Shown: positions 1-7,447 of the stretch, piece by piece | Layout: each line of letters starts with the position of its first letter | Numbering within the stretch: position 1 is the first letter of the stretch | Assembly: GCF_001006325.2 (NCBI RefSeq) | Contig: NZ_LBIA02000001.1 | Coordinates: 4,217,501 to 4,281,500 of the forward strand | DNA from: Afipia massiliensis | GTDB taxonomy: Bacteria; Pseudomonadota; Alphaproteobacteria; Rhizobiales; Xanthobacteraceae | Direction: 5' to 3' | Length of the DNA stretch: 64,000 nucleotides | Notes under the pieces: model-generated | What the model saw: the letters and a program-made list of their open reading frames with translations, nothing else | Database searches by the model: none | What the model was told of the DNA's origin: nothing | Translations under genes and position numbers: made by a program

Positions 1-703
1 TCAGCACGACAACATGGTCCGAGATGTCCATGACGAGCCCCATGTCGTGCTCGACCATCAGGATGGTCACGCCCCACTCCTCCTTCACGTCGAGGATGAA
101 GCGGGCCATGTCCTCGGTCTCTTCGCGATTCATGCCCGCCACTGGCTCATCGAGCATCAGCACGCGCGGCTGCATCGCAAGCGCGCGCGCAAGTTCGACT
201 CGTTTGCGCAGGCCGTAGGACAGCGACGCCACCGGCTGGTCGCGGATGTGCTCCATCTCCAGAAAATCAAGCACCCGCCTCTCGATCTCGGATCGCAGCT
301 CAAGCTCCTCGCGCCTGGCCCGCCCGAAGTACCACAGCGCGTCAAACACATTCGTCCGCATGTGTGCGTGACGGCCGAGCTTGATGTTGTCGAGCACCGT
401 CATGCCGCGAAACAGCGCGATGTTCTGAAACGTGCGGGCCAGACCGATTTTGGCCCGCGCCGGCGGATGCAATTTGCTAATGTCGTTGCCGTCGAATTCG
501 ATCGCGCCGGCCGACGGGCGGTAGAAGCCGGAGATGCAGTTGAACAGCGACGTCTTGCCCGCGCCGTTCGGGCCGATCACGGCCGTGATCGATCCCGGGG
601 CGACGGAAAACGAAACATCGGACAGCGCCTTCAATCCGCCGAACGCAAGCGACAGATGGCTGACGGCTAAACCTGCGGAGGACGACGATGTCTGACTGCT
701 CAT
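1..703 (-). CDS. livG: Branched-chain amino acid-type ABC transporter ATP-binding protein (LivG), 3' end cut by window
   Basis: Cytoplasmic ATPase of a HAAT-family importer (branched-chain amino acids, amides or aromatic acids). The translation from an ATG at 703 shows Walker A (GPNGAGKTS) near residue 43, the Q-loop ARTFQN, the signature SYGLRKRVELARAL, Walker B VLMLDEP and the H-loop VEHDMGLV, so nearly the whole domain is present. LivG proteins are about 250-260 residues and 234 are visible. The last residues and the stop lie beyond base 1. The partner genes (livF, livH, livM, livK) are not in the window on this side. The gntR-type gene at 858 runs in the same direction 154 bases upstream and is the likely regulator. 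A second, complete liv set lies at 52424-56953. The substrate cannot be read from this ATPase. Confidence 0.9.
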   Translation of the reverse strand, partial: MSSQTSSSSAGLAVSHLSLAFGGLKALSDVSFSVAPGSITAVIGPNGAGKTSLFNCISGFYRPSAGAIEFDGNDISKLHPPARAKIGLARTFQNIALFRGMTVLDNIKLGRHAHMRTNVFDALWYFGRARREELELRSEIERRVLDFLEMEHIRDQPVASLSYGLRKRVELARALAMQPRVLMLDEPVAGMNREETEDMARFILDVKEEWGVTILMVEHDMGLVMDISDHVVVL

Positions 704-857
704 CGTCGTGCGCCGAACTGCGCCGGGGACGCGGCGATTACCGCCGGCCTGCCAGTCTCCAAACGGCGTGAATCAATCGAACTCAACTGACGCTCCCCCC
801 TTTTTTGGCTTGCCCGGCGGTTGACCCGCTCTTTTGGCTGTTCTCTCGCTTCGGTGC

Positions 858-1631
858 CTATCGCTTGCGGCCCACCAAGGCATGTTCCATGTACATTCGC
901 TCGACCGGCCGATCGAGCGAGTTACCCGCGCGCTCAAAGCCTCTCCGCCAGTCTTCAACGTGCCGCCGCATCCATACTTTCCCCGCTTCCTTGTCGCGTC
1001 TACGGATCGCGTCGAGCAGGTGATGGTGCGCGACGATGAGGCGCGGCATGCCTTCGGCCACGTTGCGGACCACCATCTCCGTGGTGGGAAAAAACAGCAG
1101 ACCTGCCGGTTCTCGCGCGAGCTGCAACACGCGGTTATGGGAGGCCTTCGCAATCAGGATGTGAAACTCCGCATCCAGTTCAGCGAATGCGGCATGATTT
1201 GCGATGGCCTGCTCGGTCTTCTCGATGTTCGCCGCGATCTCGGCAATGTCGTCATCTGTCGCATGATCGACAGCATATTCGATCGCGGCAATCTCGAGGA
1301 TCATCGCGGTTTCATACAATTCCCGAAATGTCACTTCGTGCAGCACAAGCGCCCGGCTCAACCGGCTGGCAAGCTTGTTGTAGCGCGGCAGGCACGCATA
1401 CAGGCGGCGGCTGGAATCGCGCCGGATCAATCCGCTTTCTTCGAGCACCCGAATGCCTTCGCGGACCGTGGAACGATTCACACCAAACTGCTGGACGAGT
1501 TCAGATTCCGTTCCGATCGGATCGTCAGGCTTGATGCGGCCATTGACGATTTCACGCTCAATCGCGTCCGCCACCTTTTGATAGGCCGGCGCTACTTCGA
1601 TACGCGCAAAATTCGGGACCACGGACGACAT
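858..1631 (-). CDS. GntR family transcriptional regulator, FadR subfamily (FCD domain)
   Basis: Ligand-responsive DNA-binding repressor or activator of 257 residues. Residues 10-75 form the winged helix-turn-helix, with the typical VNRSTVREGIRVLEESGLI core. Residues about 95-225 are the all-helical FCD effector domain, with the metal-ligand pattern Asp153-x3-His157, a His cluster at 202-204 and His224. The FCD fold places it in the FadR subfamily, whose members usually sense organic acids. It lies upstream of, and in line with, the livG fragment, so control of that transporter is a reasonable inference. Two TTGTCGGACAA-type palindromes upstream (1648-1658 and 1757-1767) fit the FadR-subfamily operator pattern and suggest autoregulation. 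The effector is unknown. Confidence 0.9.
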   Translation of the reverse strand: MSSVVPNFARIEVAPAYQKVADAIEREIVNGRIKPDDPIGTESELVQQFGVNRSTVREGIRVLEESGLIRRDSSRRLYACLPRYNKLASRLSRALVLHEVTFRELYETAMILEIAAIEYAVDHATDDDIAEIAANIEKTEQAIANHAAFAELDAEFHILIAKASHNRVLQLAREPAGLLFFPTTEMVVRNVAEGMPRLIVAHHHLLDAIRRRDKEAGKVWMRRHVEDWRRGFERAGNSLDRPVERMYMEHALVGRKR

Positions 1632-1646
1632 AGCGTCTCATCGTTG

Positions 1647-1659
1647 TTTGTCGGACAAA
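1647..1659. promoter_or_regulatory. Proximal FadR/GntR operator candidate
   Basis: Perfect inverted repeat TTTGTC-G-GACAAA, ending 16 bases upstream of the gntR start at 1631. The core TTGTCGGACAA matches TNGTNNNACNA, the consensus known for FadR-subfamily regulators. Its position between start codon and likely promoter fits repression of gntR by its own product. A second copy lies at 1757-1767. Binding is inferred, not shown. Confidence 0.6.
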
Positions 1660-1756
1660 GGCTATGGGCGAAATCTTTCTCGGTCAATGGCCTGAAAACA
1701 GCGCCTGCAACGAAATTTTGGGGTGCATCGCACAAGATTCTGCGCCCAATGTCACT

Positions 1757-1767
1757 TTGTCCGACAA
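1757..1767. promoter_or_regulatory. Distal FadR/GntR operator candidate
   Basis: TTGTCCGACAA is the reverse complement of the core at 1648-1658, so it is the same palindrome seen from the other strand. The centres are about 109 bases apart, roughly ten helical turns, which would suit looping or cooperative binding by a dimer of dimers. No gene that I trust begins on the plus strand here, so both sites probably serve the minus-strand gntR/liv unit. Confidence 0.55.
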
Positions 1768-1930
1768 GCCATTGCATGATGGCGGCGGCCAACGACGAGG
1801 CAGGATCAATTGATCAAGGCATCAGCAGACGCGCCCGCTCGTTGTGGGCGGCCCAGTGATCAGGGTTTAGGTTGTTTGCAATTTTGCGGTGCCAAGAACG
1901 TCGAGCGACTGCAATCGGTGTTCTGAAGGC

Positions 1931-2004
1931 TGGCTGGGGAACTAGGATTCGAACCTAGACAAACAGAGTCAGAGTCTGTTGTGCTACCGTTACACCATTC
2001 CCCA
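1931..2004 (-). tRNA. tRNA-Gln (anticodon CTG)
   Basis: On the minus strand the cloverleaf is complete: acceptor 5' TGGGGAA pairs with 3' TTCCCCA, the D-arm contains the AACGGTAGCA region, the anticodon stem ACAGA/TCTGT encloses loop CTCTGAC with anticodon CTG (reads CAG, Gln), and the T-arm is CTAGG-TTCGAAT-CCTAG. CCA is encoded at 1933-1931. Length 74 nt including CCA. It stands alone between the gntR upstream region and the herA-like gene, with no other tRNA beside it. Confidence 0.97.
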
Positions 2005-2432
2005 ATCGATCGCGGACCTGATCTTGCACGGTGAAGCACCGTTCGGATCGCTGTCCAAATCAGCAAATCGATGTCGCGCGCTGGATATAGAGCGGTGCTG
2101 CGCCGCGGTCTACCCCTGCCTTGCCCTGTCCACCAGCGACGCTCAAAAAACCACCCACCCGGCGCCTCAACCGGGCTGGAAGATCATCCATTAGTCCAAG
2201 GTGAACAAAGGCTTAACGCCAGGGAAATCCGCCGGCGGGCTCTCGTCAACCAATATCAAAATACCCCTTCAACTTCGGGACCTTAGCCGACGGGTAAATC
2301 TCAGCGGTTGTACCGACATATGGGCACCACCTCGCAGAACCGCGCAAAGTCACCAGGGGCATTTAACAATTCCTGCAACAAGCCTTTGTACAGTCGAGGA
2401 AATTCAGCAGTTCAGACAGGCCATATCGCTCT
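2005..2432. other. Intergenic region between tRNA-Gln and the HerA-like gene
   Basis: This 428-base stretch must hold the minus-strand tRNA promoter (just above 2004) and the plus-strand promoter of the ATPase gene. Short ORFs occur in it, but none has a recognisable family, a good ribosome-binding site or a neighbour that would support it. I see no clear terminator, repeat or attachment-site duplication of the tRNA 3' end. Confidence 0.5.
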
Positions 2433-4193
2433 ATGTTGACTTCACCGCAGCCAGCCTCGCTCGGGCGCGTCATTTCGGTACGCGGCTCACAAGCGCGAGT
2501 CGGCCTTGTGACGACGAGCCAGATCAACGACGCGAATGTCCGCGCCACGGTCGGCCAGTTCTTCGGCATCCGCACCGCCACGACCATCATCGTTGCGATG
2601 ATCACCGAGGTGAGCCGCGAAAACCTGCCGCCCACCGACAACTACATCGCAATTGCCTCTGTCGACCTGCTGGGCGAGATCGCCGCCGGCCCTTCCGGCC
2701 GGTTCCAGCGCGGCGTCACGAGCTATCCGACCATCGGCGATCTGGTGGACGTGTTGACTAACCAGCAATTGCGGACGGTGTACGCGCCATCGAAAGCCGA
2801 GCAGATCAATATCGGTACGCTGCAGCAGGATCCGTCCGTCATCGCCTATGTTGATGTCGAGGATATGCTGAGCAAGCATTTCGCCGTACTCGGCTCCACC
2901 GGCGTCGGCAAGTCCAGCGGCGTTTCGCTGCTGCTGAACGAGATTCTCCGCGTAAGGCCGAACCTGCGCGTGTTCCTGCTCGACGTGCACAACGAATATG
3001 GCCGCTGTTTTGGGGACAAATCGCTGGTTCTCAATCCGCGAAACCTCAAGCTGCCGTTCTGGCTTTTCAATTTCGAAGAGTTCGTGGACGTGATCTTCGG
3101 CGGACGCCCTGGCGTTCCCGAAGAGCTCGAAGTCCTCGTTGAACTCATCCCGGTCGCGAAGGCGACCTACACGCAATATCAGAACACGGACCGCGTCGGA
3201 CTGAAGCGTGTCGATGCCAAGACCGTCGGCTACACCGCCGATACACCGGTGCCCTATCGTCTGGTCGATCTGATTTCGTTGATTGATGAGCGCATGGGCA
3301 AGCTGGAAAACCGCTCCTCGCGCATCGTCTATCACAAGCTGATTTCGCGCATCGAGACCGTCAAAAACGATCCGCGCTACGCCTTCATGTTCGAAAACGC
3401 CAATGTCGGCGGCGACACGATGGCGGAAGTCATCAGCCACTTGTTCCGGATGCCCGCCAATGGCCGGCCCATGACCGTCATGCAGCTCGCAGGCTTTCCA
3501 GCGGAGGTCGTGGACTCCGTTGTATCCGTACTCTGCCGCATGGCGTTTGATTTCGGCTTGTGGAGCGACGGCGCTTCGCCGCTGCTGTTCGTCTGCGAGG
3601 AAGCGCACCGCTACGCGTCCGCCGATCGCGGCGTCGGTTTCGGGCCGACACGCAAGGCCGTCTCGCGTATCGCCAAGGAAGGCCGCAAATACGGCGTCTA
3701 CCTTGCGCTGGTTACGCAGCGCCCGGCGGAACTGGATGCCACGATCATTTCCCAATGCAACACGCTGTTTGCGATGCGCCTTGCAAACGAACGGGACCAG
3801 ATGCTGTTACGCTCCGCTGTCTCCGATGCTGCAGCGAATCTGCTGTCGTTTGTCCCGTCGCTGGGAACCCGCGAAGTGCTGGCGTTCGGCGAAGGCGTTG
3901 CTTTGCCAACCCGGCTCCGCTTCAAGGAAGTCCCTGTGCACCAGTTGCCGCGCAGCGAAGCGACCATCGCGACGACGCCTTCGGCGCTCAGCGGTCACGA
4001 CATTTCCTTCGTCAGTTCAGTGTTGGAGCGCTGGCGCGGCGCGACTTCGCATCGCGAGACGCCAAACGATCCGACGTTCGATCGCGGCGGCATGGATCGG
4101 CCTATTCCGCGCGCACCGGAAGCGCCGATGCTGCAACCGTCGCTAGGTCTCGATCCCGACCGCTTCTCGCTGCTGAAAAAGCCCCTTCGCTGA
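2433..4193 (+). CDS. HerA/FtsK-type ATP-binding protein (DUF87 family)
   Basis: Hexameric HerA-like P-loop ATPase of 586 residues, expected in the cytoplasm and probably acting on DNA. Residues about 8-110 look like the N-terminal HAS-barrel. Walker A GSTGVGKSS is at 154-162, a long helical insertion follows, Walker B LLFVCEEAH is at 384-392, and an arginine-finger/sensor region with VTQRPAELD follows. The C-terminal 80 residues are proline-rich and less conserved. Archaeal HerA works with the NurA nuclease in end resection. No NurA, Sir2 or other nuclease gene is adjacent, so the partner is unknown. Proteins of this size and layout are common in Rhizobiales as stand-alone genes. No strong ribosome-binding site precedes the ATG. 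Confidence 0.8.
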   Translation: MLTSPQPASLGRVISVRGSQARVGLVTTSQINDANVRATVGQFFGIRTATTIIVAMITEVSRENLPPTDNYIAIASVDLLGEIAAGPSGRFQRGVTSYPTIGDLVDVLTNQQLRTVYAPSKAEQINIGTLQQDPSVIAYVDVEDMLSKHFAVLGSTGVGKSSGVSLLLNEILRVRPNLRVFLLDVHNEYGRCFGDKSLVLNPRNLKLPFWLFNFEEFVDVIFGGRPGVPEELEVLVELIPVAKATYTQYQNTDRVGLKRVDAKTVGYTADTPVPYRLVDLISLIDERMGKLENRSSRIVYHKLISRIETVKNDPRYAFMFENANVGGDTMAEVISHLFRMPANGRPMTVMQLAGFPAEVVDSVVSVLCRMAFDFGLWSDGASPLLFVCEEAHRYASADRGVGFGPTRKAVSRIAKEGRKYGVYLALVTQRPAELDATIISQCNTLFAMRLANERDQMLLRSAVSDAAANLLSFVPSLGTREVLAFGEGVALPTRLRFKEVPVHQLPRSEATIATTPSALSGHDISFVSSVLERWRGATSHRETPNDPTFDRGGMDRPIPRAPEAPMLQPSLGLDPDRFSLLKKPLR

Positions 4194-4302
4194 TCACTAC
4201 GCGCCGCGTGGGACTGCCTTGCATCGGCGGACGCTTTGCGCCGGTGCCTTCCTCGACTATGGTCCCTGCAGACACTCCTACCGCCTGCATCGGATCATCA
4301 GC

Positions 4303-4884
4303 ATGACCACACCGTCCATCAGCCGCTTTCCTGTTCCTGCGCTGAACGCGCTGCCGGATGATATCCGGACGCGCATTCTCGGTGTGCAGGAGAAGTCGGG
4401 TTTCGTGCCGAACGTGTTCCTCGCGCTGGCCTACCGGCCCGACGAGTTCAGGGCATTTTTCGCCTACAACGACGCGCTGATGGAAAAAGACGGCGGACTG
4501 AGCAAGACCGAGCGTGAAATGATTGTGGTCGCGACCAGCGCGGCCAACCAGTGCCATTACTGTGTCGTCTCGCACGGAGCGGTGCTGCGGATTCGCGCGA
4601 AGAATCCTCTGATCGCCGATCAGATTGCCAACAACTACCGCAAGGCCGACATCACACCGCGCCAGCGCGCGATGCTGGATTTCGCTGTCAAGGTTTGCCT
4701 GGAATCACAAAAGACGTCGCCGCAGGATTTTGAGATATTGCGCGGCCACGGTTTTAGCGACAACGATATCTGGGACATCGCGGCGATTGCCGCATTCTTT
4801 GCGCTGTCGAACCGCATGGCGAGCGTCACAGACATGCGCCCGAACGATGAATTCTATATGATGGGCCGCGTACCGAAGGCGTAA
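4303..4884 (+). CDS. AhpD-like carboxymuconolactone decarboxylase-family protein (peroxidase-related)
   Basis: A 193-residue alpha-helical protein of the AhpD/CMD superfamily. The redox motif C84-x2-C87 in NQCHYC, with His91 three residues later and an upstream Glu in KTEREM, is the AhpD-type proton-relay pattern. The length and the N-terminal ISRFP...P element fit the uncharacterised peroxidase-related enzyme family. A role in thiol-dependent peroxide removal is inferred. The ATG at 4303 fits the family's usual N terminus; an in-frame upstream start at 4219 would add an unrelated leader. It begins 109 bases after the ATPase stop and may share its transcript, but no functional link is evident. 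Confidence 0.8.
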   Translation: MTTPSISRFPVPALNALPDDIRTRILGVQEKSGFVPNVFLALAYRPDEFRAFFAYNDALMEKDGGLSKTEREMIVVATSAANQCHYCVVSHGAVLRIRAKNPLIADQIANNYRKADITPRQRAMLDFAVKVCLESQKTSPQDFEILRGHGFSDNDIWDIAAIAAFFALSNRMASVTDMRPNDEFYMMGRVPKA

Positions 4885-4993
4885 CGCGCCCGGTTCCCGG
4901 CTATCCTTTTTGACATCCCAGCATTACGCTGGTGTCCGAAGACACACTTGCTCGGCGGGCTAATATGTTCGCGTTGATTTGGGACCGTTACCG

Positions 4994-5308
4994 ATGACTG
5001 ACGGCGAGCATCGCGTACTGAAATTCCGTCCGCGTACGCATACACCGCTACCGGCGGTTCAACGGTCGGGGAAACTCGCGCCTGACCTGTCCCGGTATGA
5101 GCAAGCTGACGAAAGCCCGGATGACTATCGTCACCGCATGATCGCGAACGCCGCTGCCATCGCATTCACGGCGGTACTGACCGGCGTCGGTATCTGGCTG
5201 GCGATGGCTCTCGCCGATCTGCGCAACACGCAGGATTGTGTCCTGATGGGTCGGCGGGACTGCGCGCAGATTTCGGCGCAGAGAATCGATCCGATTCGCC
5301 ACAATTAG
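4994..5308 (+). CDS. Small single-pass membrane protein, unknown function
   Basis: A 104-residue protein with a charged N-terminal half of about 52 residues rich in Arg, Pro and Asp. A clear hydrophobic segment near residues 53-75 (AAAIAFTAVLTGVGIWLAMA) is followed by a short tail with two Cys in TQDCVLMGRRDCAQ. It is likely an inner-membrane protein. No family is recognised. The ATG at 4994 is preferred to an in-frame TTG at 4979. It sits between the AhpD-like gene and the VLCFA lipid A island on the same strand. Codon use and the membrane segment make it likely to be real. Confidence 0.65.
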   Translation: MTDGEHRVLKFRPRTHTPLPAVQRSGKLAPDLSRYEQADESPDDYRHRMIANAAAIAFTAVLTGVGIWLAMALADLRNTQDCVLMGRRDCAQISAQRIDPIRHN

Positions 5309-5470
5309 GCTTGGAAACCGGTCCTTCTTCGCCCGTGCTGCGCCATTGAACTCGGATCATGGCTCCGATATACGGGGTTTCAACCCGTCCCGAGGGGAAC
5401 GCGGCACGGTTTCAAGCCAGCGTCCCGCGCCAAGAAATGGCATTTATCTCAAAAATCTCAAAGGTTTAGC

Positions 5471-5752
5471 ATGTCGTCTACATTCGATCAGGTCGCCACG
5501 ATCATTGCGGAAACGTGCGACATTCCACGCGACACGATCACCCCGGAAAGCCACGCAATCGACGATCTGGGCATCGACAGCCTCGACTTCCTCGACATCG
5601 CTTTCGCCATCGACAAGGCGTTCGGCATCAAGCTGCCGCTGGAGAAGTGGACGCAGGAGGTCAACGACGGCAAGGCCACGACCGAGCAGTACTTTGTCCT
5701 GAAGAACCTCAGCGCGCGCATCGACGAATTGGTCGCCGCCAAGGGCGCCTGA
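5471..5752 (+). CDS. acpXL: Acyl carrier protein for very-long-chain fatty acid of lipid A (AcpXL)
   Basis: Specialised acyl carrier protein of 93 residues. The phosphopantetheine attachment site is Ser37 in [10 protein letters not shown]. It is longer than housekeeping AcpP (about 78 residues), with extra C-terminal sequence, as expected for AcpXL. In rhizobia AcpXL carries the growing C26-C30 hydroxy-acyl chain later placed on lipid A. Gene order after it (fabZ, two KAS genes, alcohol dehydrogenase, acyltransferase) is the classic acpXL island, which makes the assignment strong. It is the first gene of that island. An AAAGG stretch upstream of the ATG is the likely ribosome-binding site. 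Confidence 0.93.
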   Translation: MSSTFDQVATIIAETCDIPRDTITPESHAIDDLGIDSLDFLDIAFAIDKAFGIKLPLEKWTQEVNDGKATTEQYFVLKNLSARIDELVAAKGA

Positions 5753-5763
5753 CGCGCCCCGCC

Positions 5764-6237
5764 ATGCAGCTCGAATACTTCCAGATGGTTGACCGCATTA
5801 CCGATCTCGACGTCGGTAAGCGGACGATTACGGTCGAGTCGCAGGTTCCTGAGACCAGCACTGTCTTCGAGGGGCATTTCCCCGGCTATCCACTGATGCC
5901 GGGCGTGCTGCTGACCGAAGCCATGGCGCAGACCTCGGGCTGGCTTCTGATCGCGCTTCTGAAGTTCGAACGCATGCCGTTTCTTGCCAGCGTCAAGGAA
6001 GCGAAGATGCGCGACTTCGTGAGGCCCGGCGAACTGCTGACGATCGATGCAAGTCTGGTTCATGATGGCTCGGGCTACGCTGTCACCGACGCCAGGGTCC
6101 GCGTTGACGGTAAGCTGAAGTGCAATGCGACGCTGACTTTCCGTCACACACCGTTTCCACATCCCGATTTGCGAGTACACATGGAAGCGGTGGCGAAGCG
6201 GATCGGCTTTCCTGAACAGGTAATCGCTCATGGCTGA
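5764..6237 (+). CDS. fabZXL: 3-hydroxyacyl-ACP dehydratase, VLCFA-specific (FabZ-like)
   Basis: Hot-dog-fold dehydratase of 157 residues, converting 3-hydroxyacyl-AcpXL to trans-2-enoyl-AcpXL in the VLCFA elongation cycle. The active-site helix shows His38 in GHFPGYPLMPG and Glu52 in TEAMAQTSGW, the FabZ catalytic pair. ATG 5764 lies 11 bases after the acpXL stop. The end overlaps the next gene by eight bases, so translation of the two is probably coupled. The reading frame extends upstream without family similarity, so the internal ATG is the true start. Confidence 0.92.
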   Translation: MQLEYFQMVDRITDLDVGKRTITVESQVPETSTVFEGHFPGYPLMPGVLLTEAMAQTSGWLLIALLKFERMPFLASVKEAKMRDFVRPGELLTIDASLVHDGSGYAVTDARVRVDGKLKCNATLTFRHTPFPHPDLRVHMEAVAKRIGFPEQVIAHG

Positions 6238-7429
6238 GACCCCTTCATCGCCCGGCGGCCCGCGCGAAGCCTGGATCACGGGTATCGGCCTTGCGACGTC
6301 GCTCGGCGAAGGCCTCGACGCGCACTGGGACGCGTTGAACGCCAAGACAGTTAATGTCGACGAGACGACATTCGCTCCTTACGTCGTCCATCCCATGACG
6401 AAGCTGGTCTTCGATGCGCAGATCCCGAAGAAGGGCGACCAACGCCAGATGGAAGCGTGGCAGCGGATTGGCACTTATGCAGCCGGTCTCGCGCTCGACT
6501 CCGCCGGTATCAAGGGTAATGCCGACATTCTCTCGCGCATGGATATGATCGTCGCTGCCGGTGGCGGCGAACGCGATCTCGCCGTGGATTCCTCGATCAT
6601 CAATGCCGATGTTCAAGGCAATGCCGCGCCCGGATTTTTCAACGAACGCCTGATGAACGATCTGCGCCCCACTCTGTTTCTGGCGCAACTGTCCAACCTG
6701 CTCGCCGGCAACATCTCGATCGTCCATGGCGTCACCGGATCGTCCCGCACATTCATGGGCGAGGAAGCTGCGGGCGTCGATGCCGCGCGCATTGCGCTGG
6801 CGCGGATCGCTTCAGGTCAAAGCGACATCGCCCTTGTCGGCGCCGCACAGAACAGCGAGCGCAAGGAAATGCTGATGCTCTATGAGTTCGGCGATTTCAA
6901 TATGAAGAACAAATTCAAGCCGGTCTGGGAGCGCGACAACGGCTTCGCGCTCGGCTCCGGCGGCGTGTTCCTCGTCATCGAGTCCAAGGAACACGCGCAG
7001 GCGCGCGGCGCCAAGCCCTACGCCAAGCTCACGAACGTCATTGCTGATCGCGCCAAGCGTAAGACTGCCGGCGATGTGACCGCAATACTCGACGGCCTGT
7101 GGTCGAGAATTGGAACTGTCGGCCAGGACAGCGCAATCATCACCGGCGCGACCGGCGCTTCCCCCGTCACCGCCGAGGAGCGCGCATTCCTGGCCAAGCA
7201 TCGCGACACCCCGGCACGCGCGACCGGCACTGCATTCGGGCATGCCGTGGAGGCGCAGTTTGCACTCGGGATCGCACTCGCCGCCCTGTCGATTTCGCGA
7301 GGCGCGCTGTTTCCGGCGAACGATACCGCCGGTGTCGAGATTGAAATGACGAAGCCGCCGTCCCAGATTGTTGTGATCGGGGCGGGACACTGGCGCGGCG
7401 AAGGCATGGCGCTGGTCGAAGCGGTATAA
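6230..7429 (+). CDS. fabF2XL: Beta-ketoacyl-ACP synthase-like protein lacking the catalytic Cys (FabF2XL)
   Basis: Thiolase-fold KAS family protein of 399 residues. It aligns with FabF over its length (start region WITGIGLATSLGEGL, C-terminal FGHAVEAQFALG). The nucleophile region is GVTGSSRTF at 167-175, where active KAS enzymes have T-A-C-A-S/T-G. I find no cysteine anywhere in the translation. The NAHGTGT histidine loop is also replaced (ITGATGASPV), while the second active-site His (FGHA) is kept. It therefore looks like a non-catalytic partner, comparable to a chain-length factor, for the intact KAS encoded next. Family annotation usually calls it 3-oxoacyl-ACP synthase. The partner role is inference. 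Confidence 0.85.
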   Translation: MAETPSSPGGPREAWITGIGLATSLGEGLDAHWDALNAKTVNVDETTFAPYVVHPMTKLVFDAQIPKKGDQRQMEAWQRIGTYAAGLALDSAGIKGNADILSRMDMIVAAGGGERDLAVDSSIINADVQGNAAPGFFNERLMNDLRPTLFLAQLSNLLAGNISIVHGVTGSSRTFMGEEAAGVDAARIALARIASGQSDIALVGAAQNSERKEMLMLYEFGDFNMKNKFKPVWERDNGFALGSGGVFLVIESKEHAQARGAKPYAKLTNVIADRAKRKTAGDVTAILDGLWSRIGTVGQDSAIITGATGASPVTAEERAFLAKHRDTPARATGTAFGHAVEAQFALGIALAALSISRGALFPANDTAGVEIEMTKPPSQIVVIGAGHWRGEGMALVEAV

Positions 7430-7447
7430 GCCACATATGAGGGCACG

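Noticed and set aside
834-1859. 341-codon plus-strand ORF over the GntR gene and its upstream region
   Set aside because: Antisense to a complete HTH-FCD regulator; no recognisable domain.
1931-2432. Integrated element at tRNA-Gln
   Set aside because: No integrase, no repeat of the tRNA 3' end and no composition change were seen on either side.
2201-2761. 186-codon plus-strand ORF entering the HerA-like gene in another frame
   Set aside because: The overlapping second half is an out-of-frame reading of herA, and the first half has no similarity or good start.
2487-3755. 422-codon minus-strand ORF over the HerA-like gene
   Set aside because: Antisense to intact Walker motifs; no family features or ribosome-binding site.
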